NCBI GenBank assembly: GCA_009594865.1
Contig: VOPT01000015.1
Span: 43,725 to 107,724, forward strand
From: Nitrospira sp.
GTDB taxonomy: Bacteria > Nitrospirota > Nitrospiria > Nitrospirales > Nitrospiraceae
Length of the DNA: 64,000 bases
Direction of reading: 5' to 3'
A program made the translations under genes and the position numbers. The notes beneath the pieces were generated by a model. That model had not been told where the DNA came from. It saw only the letters and a program-made list of their open reading frames with translations, and ran no database searches. Shown here piece by piece: positions 25,522 to 34,400 of this stretch (its first letter is position 1; the number at the start of each line of letters is the position of its first letter).

Positions 25522-26601
25522 ATGCCGTTGATCTGGTGCTCCATCTCCGGCCATGGCTACGGCCACGCCGCGCAGGTTGTGCCGGTGCTCAACGCGCTGG
25601 CGCGGCTGGTTCCTGGTCTCAAGGCACTCCTCCGGACCTCGGTTCCCGCCGCATTTTTTGAACCTCGCCTGACCATTCCCTGGAACCTGAGCCCAGCCCG
25701 ACAAGATATCGGCTGCATCCAGAACGGACCACTGAGCATCGATGTCGCCGGCACCTGGTCTGCTCATCGCGCCCTGCATGCCGACTGGGATAAAAAGATC
25801 GAAGCAGAAGCTGCCCTGATCCGTCAGGCCGGCCCCGCTCTGGTACTGTCCGATGTGTCGCATCTGGGTATCGCCGCCGGATCCGCCGCCGGGCTCCCGA
25901 CCATCGGGCTCTGTTCCCTTTCCTGGGACCTGGTCCTGGAACCATTCGTCGATCCTGCCGAGCCGGCCCATGCCGCCATCGTAAGCCAGATCCGCGAAGC
26001 CTATGCGAAAGCCGACTGTTTCCTTCTCGTGGCTCCAGGCCTGGCGGTGACCGCATTTCGACAGGTGCGCGACGTGGGTCCCATCGCCGAACCAACCGAA
26101 CCAAAAACGGCCACCCTCCGTCACGCCGTTGGAGCACAGACATCGGAGAAGATTGTTTTAGTGGGATTCGGCGGGATTGCGCTGACGTCCCCGCCGTTCG
26201 ATCACATGGAAGCGATGCACGGCTTTCGATTTCTTTTTGACGGCCCCGTGCCCGACGGACTTTCCCGGGTCTCCTCGCTCTCCGCCCTAGGACTACCCTT
26301 CAAGCACATTCTGGCATCGGTCGACCTGGTGCTGACCAAGCCCGGATATGGCACCACCGTGGAATCTGTCGCGCTCGGCATTCCCGTCGTCTACGTACGC
26401 CGCTATAATTTCGCGGACGAACAATCGCTCGTGGACTACCTTACGCGACACGGTCGAAGCGCCGAACTCTCACTCGACGACTTTTCCCGCGGACAATGGG
26501 AGCCGGCCATCCGGCACGCCCTCGCCGAATCACCGGCGACACCGCCGCCGCCGCTCTCCGGCGCTCGGGATGCCGCGAGCATCCTGCATAGGTATTTCTA
26601 G
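25522..26601 (+). CDS. Glycosyltransferase-like protein (GT-B fold, family 28-like C-terminal half)
   Basis: The 359-residue protein opens with CSISGHGYGHAAQVVPVLNAL, the usual first strand-loop-helix of GT-B glycosyltransferases, with a glycine/histidine-rich acceptor loop. The C-terminal half has FGGIALTSPPFDH and then LTKPGYGTTVESVALGIPVVYVRR, which matches the nucleotide-sugar binding motif of MurG/family-28-like enzymes. It should transfer a sugar, but neither donor nor acceptor can be read from the sequence. It stands alone between small unknown genes and the sigma factor. The ribosome site is weak. Confidence 0.75.
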   Translation: MPLIWCSISGHGYGHAAQVVPVLNALARLVPGLKALLRTSVPAAFFEPRLTIPWNLSPARQDIGCIQNGPLSIDVAGTWSAHRALHADWDKKIEAEAALIRQAGPALVLSDVSHLGIAAGSAAGLPTIGLCSLSWDLVLEPFVDPAEPAHAAIVSQIREAYAKADCFLLVAPGLAVTAFRQVRDVGPIAEPTEPKTATLRHAVGAQTSEKIVLVGFGGIALTSPPFDHMEAMHGFRFLFDGPVPDGLSRVSSLSALGLPFKHILASVDLVLTKPGYGTTVESVALGIPVVYVRRYNFADEQSLVDYLTRHGRSAELSLDDFSRGQWEPAIRHALAESPATPPPPLSGARDAASILHRYF

Positions 26602-26648
26602 ACCACGCCCTGATTCCTACAATGCGCGCCGCACAAACTTGCATCCGA

Positions 26649-26678
26649 TTAGTCGTTTTTCTCAGAGAGTGTTATAGT
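26649..26678 (+). promoter_or_regulatory. Weak candidate promoter of the ECF sigma/anti-sigma operon
   Basis: A good -10-like TATAGT at 26673-26678 lies 18 nt after a poor -35 (TTAGTC). ECF operons are often autoregulated through a different motif, which I could not identify here. Confidence 0.3.
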
Positions 26679-26726
26679 GGGCCCAATTCTGATCCCGAGG
26701 ACTGCGCCCGCGCCTAGGCCGACTGC

Positions 26727-27332
26727 ATGGAATCCGCTCCCCGACAAGCTGCATCCGCGATTGAGCCCAAACTCCTTGCCCGGGTGGCGAAGGGTGATCA
26801 ACAGGCATTCGGCCAACTCTACGATCAATCATCCACCCTGCTCTTTACCCTGGCCTACCGTATCCTCAACGATCGCGACGAAGCGGCGGAACTCCTTCAG
26901 GACGTCTACCTCGAAGTCTGGCGGAAAATCGCCAAATACGATGTGGGTCGAGGGAGTCCCATCGCCTGGCTGGTCACCCTCACCCGTAGTCGCGCGATCG
27001 ACCGACTGCGCTCCCGTGCCTCGCGCGGCCAGCATGTCGTCGCCGACTCGTTCGAGCACCCGCTGGTGTCCGTCACGCCCGATGTCAGCCCGAATCCATA
27101 TGAAGCCAGGGAAGACACGGAAATGCGCCAGTTGATGGCCAAGGCCATTCTGGATCTGCCCCTTCCGCAGCAACAGGCGATTGAAATGGCCTTTTATCAA
27201 GGGCTGACGCATACGGAGATCGCCGCGAAATTGAATCAGCCGTTAGGCACTGTGAAGACAAGAATCAAACTTGCCATGTCGAAACTCCGCGCCTCGTTGC
27301 ACGAGACGCTGCCGCAGGGTCATCAGCTATGA
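26727..27332 (+). CDS. ECF sigma-70 family factor (SigK-like)
   Basis: The 201-residue protein has sigma region 2 (about 28-95: YDQSSTLLFTLAYRIL, then the -10 recognition helix with AELLQDVYLEVW) and region 4 (about 135-190: LPLPQQQAIEMAFYQGLTH and the helix-turn-helix TEIAAKLNQPLGTVKTRI). It lacks region 3, as expected for ECF factors. Its stop codon overlaps the start of the next gene, encoding an RskA-like anti-sigma factor, by ATGA, so the pair is translationally coupled. SigK/RskA pairs typically respond to redox or envelope stress; the signal here is unknown. Confidence 0.92.
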   Translation: MESAPRQAASAIEPKLLARVAKGDQQAFGQLYDQSSTLLFTLAYRILNDRDEAAELLQDVYLEVWRKIAKYDVGRGSPIAWLVTLTRSRAIDRLRSRASRGQHVVADSFEHPLVSVTPDVSPNPYEAREDTEMRQLMAKAILDLPLPQQQAIEMAFYQGLTHTEIAAKLNQPLGTVKTRIKLAMSKLRASLHETLPQGHQL

Positions 27333-28345
27333 CACACGAGGAACTGGAAGAAGCGGTTCCCCTCTATGCGATCGGCGCCCTCGAACGGTCCGAGCGGCAG
27401 GCGATCGAAGCGCATCTCCTGTCCGGCTGCGCGGCCTGTCATGCTGCCTTGAAGGACTACCAAACCGTGGCCTCGCTACTGCCGTTCGGTCTCACGCCCG
27501 CCACGCCTCCCAATACGTTGAAAGCCAAGATCCTGATGGCGCCGGCTTCCACCGCGAGCCAAGCGGAACCGGAACAGCCGGGTCCCCGATCGAGCCTGGA
27601 ACCGGGCGAATGGATGAATCATCTGTTTCCCCCCATCACGCCGGCCCGTTCCCTGCCGTTCCGTTTCGCCATGGGATTCGCGGCCGCCGTGATTCTGTTC
27701 GGAGGCGGCTATCTTGCCTGGATGAATTACACACGGACGGCTCAACGCTCCGGCGAAATCCAGCAGCTGCAAGCCACGGTCCAACAGGAGACGTCGCGCG
27801 TCGCAAGCCTGCAATCGGAACTCCGCCAACGCGAGCAGACCCTGGACGGGTTGAAATCCGACCTGGACCAACGCACGACCGAAGTTGCCGAACTCCGGGA
27901 TCAACTGCTGCAACGGGAAGCCGAGCTGGACGATGCCCATACGCAACTGACCCAGCATGACAGCTCATTGCAACGGCTCGCCCGGCAGAGTGAAGAATTT
28001 GCCGCGCTGTTCAAAAATCCTGCCTCGAAAGTCGTCTCCCTGTCGGGCTCCGACATGGCAAAATCGGCGGGCGCCTTCCTGCTCTTTGATCCGGCGACCA
28101 AAAAGGCCTGGCTCTATGCCTTCAACCTGCCGGCCCTTCCGAGCGGCAAGGTGTACCAACTCTGGGCCATCGACGACAAACCGGTCAGCGCTGGTGTGTT
28201 TGGCCTGGACGCAGGCCAGAAGGCCCGCATGTTGATTAAGAATATGGGTGAGTTTCCCCGCATGAAGAAATTCGCCGTGACCGTGGAGCCGGACGGCGGA
28301 CGCCCGGAGCCGACAGGCGCCATCTACCTGATCGGTCAGATCTAG
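27329..28345 (+). CDS. Anti-sigma factor, RskA-like, with extra coiled coil
   Basis: The 338-residue protein has a cytoplasmic anti-sigma domain (about 1-55) with a zinc-type Cys pair (SGCAACHAAL), one membrane helix (about 112-133), a long coiled coil (about 145-225) and a C-terminal RskA domain (about 235-338; VYQLWAIDDKPVSAGVF is characteristic). It should hold the ECF factor at the membrane until a periplasmic signal is received. The coiled coil between the membrane and the RskA domain is longer than in the usual SigK regulators and may position the sensor away from the membrane. It overlaps the sigma gene by 4 nt. Confidence 0.9.
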   Translation: MTHEELEEAVPLYAIGALERSERQAIEAHLLSGCAACHAALKDYQTVASLLPFGLTPATPPNTLKAKILMAPASTASQAEPEQPGPRSSLEPGEWMNHLFPPITPARSLPFRFAMGFAAAVILFGGGYLAWMNYTRTAQRSGEIQQLQATVQQETSRVASLQSELRQREQTLDGLKSDLDQRTTEVAELRDQLLQREAELDDAHTQLTQHDSSLQRLARQSEEFAALFKNPASKVVSLSGSDMAKSAGAFLLFDPATKKAWLYAFNLPALPSGKVYQLWAIDDKPVSAGVFGLDAGQKARMLIKNMGEFPRMKKFAVTVEPDGGRPEPTGAIYLIGQI

Positions 28346-28455
28346 CCTTCAATCCCCCGACGCCCTTCTCCTGCGGTTCCCGGCCCAAACATGCTAGCAT
28401 GCCCGTCGATACAGGACGATGCGCTCTCTCGTTGACGGGAATCACTCACGACACC

Positions 28456-28944
28456 ATGCCGCTACACGACGAGCTCGATAGACAGTTCATGCAAGAAGCC
28501 CTCAGCCTTGCACGTGAAGCCCCGCTGATCGGCGAAGTGCCGATCGCCGCCCTGCTCGTCCGCGATGGGATCGTCATCGCCCGAGCCCACAATCTGCGTG
28601 AAACCGATCAGGATCCCACCGCTCACGCGGAGCTCCTCGTCATTCGAGAAGCCGCCAAGCAGACAAACAGCTGGCGCCTCACCGAGAGCACGCTCTATGT
28701 CACGCTGGAACCATGCACGATGTGCATCGGCGCCATTGTGCTGGCACGAATTCCCCGTCTGGTCTTCGGAGCGCTGGACCCCAAAGCAGGCGCATGTGGA
28801 TCGATCATGAACATTCCTCCGGAGCCGAGACTGAATCATCGCGTCAACGTCGTCGGAGGCCTCTGCGCGGAAGAGAGCCAGGTCCTGTTGCAGGAATTTT
28901 TTCGAGGACTGAGGAAAGAGGCGGCACAGAAGAAGTCGGGTTAA
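28456..28944 (+). CDS. tadA: tRNA-specific adenosine deaminase
   Basis: TadA converts A34 to inosine in tRNA-Arg(ACG). The zinc/catalytic motifs are present: HAE in TAHAELLVI and PCxxC in EPCTMCIGAI. The C-terminal part PKAGACGSIMNI is also typical of TadA. Upstream in-frame codons exist from 28399, but the family usually starts a few residues before the FMQEAL helix, so I chose the ATG at 28456 (162 aa); an ATG at 28489 is also possible. No good ribosome site is seen at any. Its stop overlaps the convergent PPTase gene's stop in a TTAA. Confidence 0.9.
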   Translation: MPLHDELDRQFMQEALSLAREAPLIGEVPIAALLVRDGIVIARAHNLRETDQDPTAHAELLVIREAAKQTNSWRLTESTLYVTLEPCTMCIGAIVLARIPRLVFGALDPKAGACGSIMNIPPEPRLNHRVNVVGGLCAEESQVLLQEFFRGLRKEAAQKKSG

Positions 28945-29708
28945 GCGAGAACGTAGGCCGTCGCGTCGTAGCGATGCAAATCCCAGTCACCGCCTGCCAC
29001 GGCAACCGCTCCCGCCAGGCCATCCGGCAGCGACAGCGACTGAATCCGCCACGCCTGATCGACGGTTCCCGAGTCTCTCAGCCGCACGTGCGCACCAGAT
29101 GATTCGCCCTCAAACAATATTTCGAATCGCTCCAAGCCGAATGACAACCCCACACCGCGCCCTTTGAGATAGGCTTCTTTCGCCGTCCACAAGCGATAAA
29201 ACAGGCGCTGCTGCGCGTCCACGTCAAGCGTGGCCATTGCCCGCGCTTCCGCCGGAGCAAAGAATCGTTCGGCCAGTTTGAGACAGTCCAGGTTCGCCTT
29301 GCGCACTTCGACATCGACTCCGACTTCCCGTCCACGCGCCACGGCCATCAGCGCACACTCACCGGAATGGGAGAGGCTGAACCGGAAGTCCTCAGCAGGG
29401 CCTGCTGGAACGCTGAGCGCCGGTTTCCCATGCTCCCCTGTGCCAAATTGGATGGCTTGCGCTGTGATGTGCGTATAACGGGACAACACCCGTCGCAGCA
29501 ATCCATGCGAGAGGATGAAGCGTTGCCGATCGCGCTCAAACGCAAATCGGGCCGCACGGGCCCGCTCATCGTCAGAAAGCTGTGCGGCAAGGGAGGCCTC
29601 GCACCCGGCATAGCGCGACAGTTCGCAGAACCAGACATGGACGGCTGGCGGATCAAGAACGGGAAACGAGGGGGATGCGACCATGGGATCGGGCACACGC
29701 GACATCAT
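28941..29708 (-). CDS. 4'-phosphopantetheinyl transferase (Sfp type)
   Basis: Sfp-type enzymes attach phosphopantetheine to carrier-protein serines. In this 255-residue protein the conserved motifs are GKPAL, FSLSHSGE, VGVDVE and WTAKEAYLKGRG, in the right order (about 93-178), and the length fits the two-domain Sfp type. It is the last gene of a minus-strand cluster with the NRPS and the exporter (28 nt after the ABC gene), so it most likely primes the ACP and both PCPs of that NRPS. It may also serve fatty acid synthesis if no AcpS exists. Confidence 0.92.
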   Translation of the reverse strand: MMSRVPDPMVASPSFPVLDPPAVHVWFCELSRYAGCEASLAAQLSDDERARAARFAFERDRQRFILSHGLLRRVLSRYTHITAQAIQFGTGEHGKPALSVPAGPAEDFRFSLSHSGECALMAVARGREVGVDVEVRKANLDCLKLAERFFAPAEARAMATLDVDAQQRLFYRLWTAKEAYLKGRGVGLSFGLERFEILFEGESSGAHVRLRDSGTVDQAWRIQSLSLPDGLAGAVAVAGGDWDLHRYDATAYVLA

Positions 29709-29736
29709 TCGCCTGACATGAAGGGCAGCAACTCGA

Positions 29737-31434
29737 TTACGCCGATGACCGGGCCACAGGTTTCAAGAGCGGCGCAGGACGGTGCGTGGCGCTGAAGGCG
29801 GCGCCGGTTGAGGCCTCGACGATTCGTCCGTCATCCAGTTTTAACACGCGGTCGCCCACATGGAAATACCGGTCATCGTGCGTCACCACAATCACCCCTT
29901 TTCCGCGAGCCCGGAGATTCGGCAGCAATTCGCCGTAGAAGACGTCCTTATATTGAGGATCTTGATCGGCAGCCCATTCATCAAACACATAAAACGGCCG
30001 GTCCTCCAGCATGGCGGTCACCAGGGCCAGGCGCTTTCGTTGTCCTTGAGACAAATTCACCGTGGAATACTCGCCCTGTTCAATGCTGACCTTGTGATCG
30101 ATCCGGAGCGTCTTCAGCCAACCATCCGCCTGACTGGCAACCAATGAGGGGTCGAGCCCGAGCAGCTTTTTGAAGAGGTAAAAGTCAGAAAAGACCGCGG
30201 CAAAATGCTGCCGGTACCAATCCTGAGTCGCGGGCGTCATCGCCTCTCCGTTCAATGTCACCTGCCCCTGTTGCGGCAGATAGAGCCCCGTCAGTACCTT
30301 CACAAAGGTCGACTTGCCGCTGCCGTTCCCCCCGATGATGAATACGAGCTCACCGGGGCGAATCGACAGATCCAACGGCCCTAAACTAAATGAGCGTTCA
30401 TCCTCGCCTTTCGATTCGTAGGCGAACACGGCTTGGGAGAATTCGACACACGGTCTCCCCTGCGCCACCGGACGCTCCGCACCGCCTTCCCGGCCCCCCT
30501 CATTCAGTGCGAGTCCCAACGATTCAATCTTTTCCAGCGCCACCTGCCCGCGGCTCAACGTGGGCACCATGCCCAGCAGGCCCCACATCGGACCGATCAT
30601 ATAGAGCATGGCAAAGGCATACCCGGTGAGCGATTCACCTGACAACGAAAGAAATCGTGGAAAGAGCAGCAGGATGACGCCGATCAAGCCATAAAACAGC
30701 ACCTGCGTCCAGGAATCCGTCACGAGATATTGTTTGGTCGTGGTCAGGTTATGACGCCGCAACGCGTCGGCCGCCTGTCGGATATCCTCTTCGACGAACG
30801 TCTCCCGGCGGCCTCGATGCAGCATGAGTTCCTTCATGCCTTCCGTCAAACTCCGGAAATGTTCGAAGAGAACGCCCTTTGAATCGCGTACGGCCAACGA
30901 CGACTGCAACACCCGATTGTAGAGCTGGCGATAGCCCAGCAGTCCCAACACGGCGAGGACGACGACTCCCAGAAACGCCTGCCACGACAACCAGGCGAGG
31001 TAAAGCGAGCAGCCCGTCAGGATCGCGACATTGATGGCCAAGCCGGGCAAGCCGTTCACCGCCCAGGCCAGGGCGTTCGTGTCATCCGTCAGCGTCGCAA
31101 GAATTGCATGCGGCCCGCGGCGCTCCAGCGTGCGATAGGGCGCCCGCACGACTTTCCAGCACAGATCCATGCCCAATTTGAGGATCGTCTTTTGCGCGAA
31201 GGTGACCAGCAAGAGCTGGGAGAGATAATTCGACCCGACCTTCAAGACAGCCAGCCCGATGAAGGCGAGCGCGAACAACTCGGAGGCGGTTCCGGCTCCG
31301 TTGATGAGTTTATTGATCACCGCCAGCAAGCCCACACTGGACAGGCCGGCCAACAGCCCGGTCAGGACCATGAGGATCATCATGGTCCTGGCATCGCGCA
31401 GCAGGAAGAGGAGGAACCGGTACATTTTGATCAT
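29737..31434 (-). CDS. Cyclic-peptide-type export ABC transporter (SyrD/PvdE-like)
   Basis: The 565-residue half-transporter has a membrane domain with about six helices (about 10-290) and a nucleotide-binding domain (about 330-545) with Walker A GGNGSGKST, signature NLSQGQRKR and Walker B region FYVFDEWAADQDP, followed by the H-loop VVTHDDRYF. SyrD/PvdE-type transporters export lipopeptides or siderophore precursors into the periplasm. The DEWAADQDP sequence in place of the common DEPTSALD is typical of this subfamily. It lies 53 nt downstream of the NRPS and 28 nt upstream of the PPTase gene, so it is most likely the exporter of the NRPS product. Confidence 0.92.
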   Translation of the reverse strand: MIKMYRFLLFLLRDARTMMILMVLTGLLAGLSSVGLLAVINKLINGAGTASELFALAFIGLAVLKVGSNYLSQLLLVTFAQKTILKLGMDLCWKVVRAPYRTLERRGPHAILATLTDDTNALAWAVNGLPGLAINVAILTGCSLYLAWLSWQAFLGVVVLAVLGLLGYRQLYNRVLQSSLAVRDSKGVLFEHFRSLTEGMKELMLHRGRRETFVEEDIRQAADALRRHNLTTTKQYLVTDSWTQVLFYGLIGVILLLFPRFLSLSGESLTGYAFAMLYMIGPMWGLLGMVPTLSRGQVALEKIESLGLALNEGGREGGAERPVAQGRPCVEFSQAVFAYESKGEDERSFSLGPLDLSIRPGELVFIIGGNGSGKSTFVKVLTGLYLPQQGQVTLNGEAMTPATQDWYRQHFAAVFSDFYLFKKLLGLDPSLVASQADGWLKTLRIDHKVSIEQGEYSTVNLSQGQRKRLALVTAMLEDRPFYVFDEWAADQDPQYKDVFYGELLPNLRARGKGVIVVTHDDRYFHVGDRVLKLDDGRIVEASTGAAFSATHRPAPLLKPVARSSA

Positions 31435-31487
31435 CGTGTCGTCGCGTCCGCGTTGCGGAGACTCATGGGCTGGAATTGTGGGAGGCG

Positions 31488-34400
31488 CTACGCAGCCTTC
31501 GTGGTGGGTCCGTCACCCCGGCCATCAGGCCGTTTGCGCATGGTTTCCGCCTCATGCCAAAACGCCTTGAGGTGACGAGCCAATTCTTGCACATGTGGCG
31601 CCACGAACAGGCGTCCCGAATCCTCCGCTGGAAGATAGATCGTCCGGCTCATGCCCATCGCCCGCTCACCGAAGACCAGCCGCGTGTCATCGCTGGAATT
31701 CGTCAGTGGGTGCTTGGATGCAATCACATTCAACACCTGTCCACGGAATGGTTTCAGATCGTACCGTGCCACGGCATGGAAGGTGGCGTAGGTGACCTGG
31801 TCTTTATACAGGAATTCGTCCTGATGCTCGGCGGCTTCAGTATGGTGCATGAGATTCCACATGCGTTTCAACTTGCCCTTCCAGAACGCCGCCCAGTCAC
31901 GGACAGGCAACCGGCGCATCAGCCGAAGGTAGGTCGTCACTTTCATCCACACGAACAGCAATGGCCACAGCAAATAGGGCGGGCGGCTCCAGTGACTCAG
32001 GTAGGATCGTGGATGCCAGGATTCCATGACGGCTAGAATAACGTCTTCCCCTTGCGCCGTGAGCTGCTGCGCGATCTCATAGGCAGCTAGCCCGCCCGTG
32101 CAGGTGCCTCCGATGAAATAAGGACCATGCGGCTGCACCGACCGGATCTCTTCGATGTAATGCGCCGCCATCTCTTCCACCCGCATGAACGGCTTTTCTT
32201 TGCCATCCAACCCACGGGCCTGCAATCCATAGAAGGGCTGATCGTCGCCCAGCAATTTGGCGAGACGTGCGAACACGAGCACGTTGCCCCCGACCCCGGG
32301 CACGGCGAACAACGGCGGTCGTTTCCCCTCAGGCTGAATCGCCACCAGGGAACGCCATCGTACCGTGCACCCTTCATCGGCCAGCACACCCGCCAATTGC
32401 TCGACCGTCGGCGCCTGGAACAAGACTGCCATGGGCAGTCGCGTGCCGAAGGTCTGTTCGATCGCGCTGAACATCCGCAGCGCCAGCAGGGAATAGCCAC
32501 CCAATGCAAAAAAGTTATCGCGTACACCGATCGCCGTCATGCCCAGCACCTGTTCCCAAATCGCTACCAGCTGCAACTCCACCCGATTGCGAGGTTCAAT
32601 GGCCTGCCCCCCGTCATGCACCGGTTCGGCGGTCGGTGCCGGCAGGGACGCGCGATCCACTTTCCCGTTAGGTGTCAGGGGAAATTCCGTCAGGGGGACA
32701 ATGGCCGCCGGCACCATGTAATCCGGAAGCACCTCTCGCAGGACCCGGCGAAGGCTGGAGGGGTCACAGGCACTCCCCCCTCGCGGCGCCACATAGGCCA
32801 CCAGACGTTTGTCGCCGGGCGTATCCTCCCGGACAATCACGACCGCCTGTTTCACCGTTGGATCATTCCCCAACACCGATTCAATTTCACCCAACTCGAT
32901 CCGGAACCCGCGCAATTTCACCTGGTGGTCGATTCGGCCGACATAATCCAATCGTCCATCGGACAACCATTTCACCTGATCACCGGTGCGATAGAGTCGC
33001 TCACCACCCCGGAACGGATTGGTGATGAAACGCTCTGCTGTCAGTTGAGATTGTCCCCGGTAGCCACGGGCCAGCCCCATCCCGCCGATGTACAACTCAC
33101 CTGGAATCCCGACCGGGACCGGCTCGAGATTGGCATCCAGCACGTAGACCTGCGTGTTGGCGATTGGACGCCCGAGAGAGATGATCCGTTCAGCGCTCCG
33201 TACCCGTTCCAAGGTCGACCATATCGTGGTTTCGGTCGGACCATAGACGTTCCAGACGGATCCGGCCCTCGTCAGCAGCTCCTGCGCCAATTCACGCGGC
33301 AGCGCTTCGCCTCCACACAATACTTTGACCCCGCGCCCGCCTTTCCACCCGAACTGCAGAATCATGCGCCAAGTGGCGGGGGTCGCTTGCAGCATGGTGA
33401 CCGCGCCGTGATCGAGTTCCCGTTGCAACCAGGCGCCGTCCATCGCCTGCTGCCGGTTCGCCAGAACGATGGTGGCGCCCACCAGAAGGGGAAGATAGAG
33501 TTCCAGCCCGGCAATATCGAAGGAGAGCGGGGTGAGGGCCACGAGGACATCGCGATCCGTGATGCCGGGCTCTTGTTGCATGGAGCGGAGAAAGTTCAGC
33601 AGCGCACGATGCTCGATCTCGACCCCCTTGGGCTGGCCGGTCGACCCGGAAGTGAACAATACGTACACCAGATGCTCCGGCCCGGACAGCGGCGAGGGAT
33701 TCGCCTCCGGTTGACGCGACAGAGCCGCCGCCTCCTGATCCAGGCACAGAACAGGGAGCTGATGCTGCGGCAGGCCGCCGAGAAGGGCTGAGTCGGTGAT
33801 CACCACTGCTGCGTGACTCGTCTCGATCATCGCTGCCAGCCTTCGGATCGGCAAGCCCGGCACCAGCGGCAGATAGGCACCACCTGCTTTCATGACGGCC
33901 AGGAGGCTGATCAGCAGATCCGGCGAGCGCTCCAAAAAGACCGGCACCACGGCGTCCAGCCCGACTCCACACTCCCGCAGGCGATGCGCTAACCGGTTGG
34001 CGCGACGATTCAACTCCGCATACGACCATTCGCGCCCTTCAAACAGCACGGCGACGGTATCAGGCGCCCGCTTCACCTGCGCTTCAAACAATTGATAGAA
34101 ACACAGGCCGTGATCCACCGGTCGATCGGTGGCATTCCATTCGCGCAACAGACGATGCTGCTCTTGTCCGCTGAGAATCGCCACGCGCCCAAGGGCGGCT
34201 TCCGGATGTTCGGCCACGGCTTCCATGAGCTCCCGATACTGAGCAATCCAACGCTCAGCGGAGGCACGATCGAACAGGTCCGTATTAAATTCCAAGTAAG
34301 CTTTTCGCGACGCGTACGGATCGATGGAGAGGCCCAGATCGAGTTGGGCTGCACCACGGCTCACCTCATAGGGAGTCCAGGAGAGCTGATGAAACTCCGT

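Noticed and set aside
32127..33791. Plus-strand frame of 554 codons opposite the NRPS A2 domain
   Set aside because: It mirrors a gene with clear A-domain motifs; its own translation has no recognisable domain.
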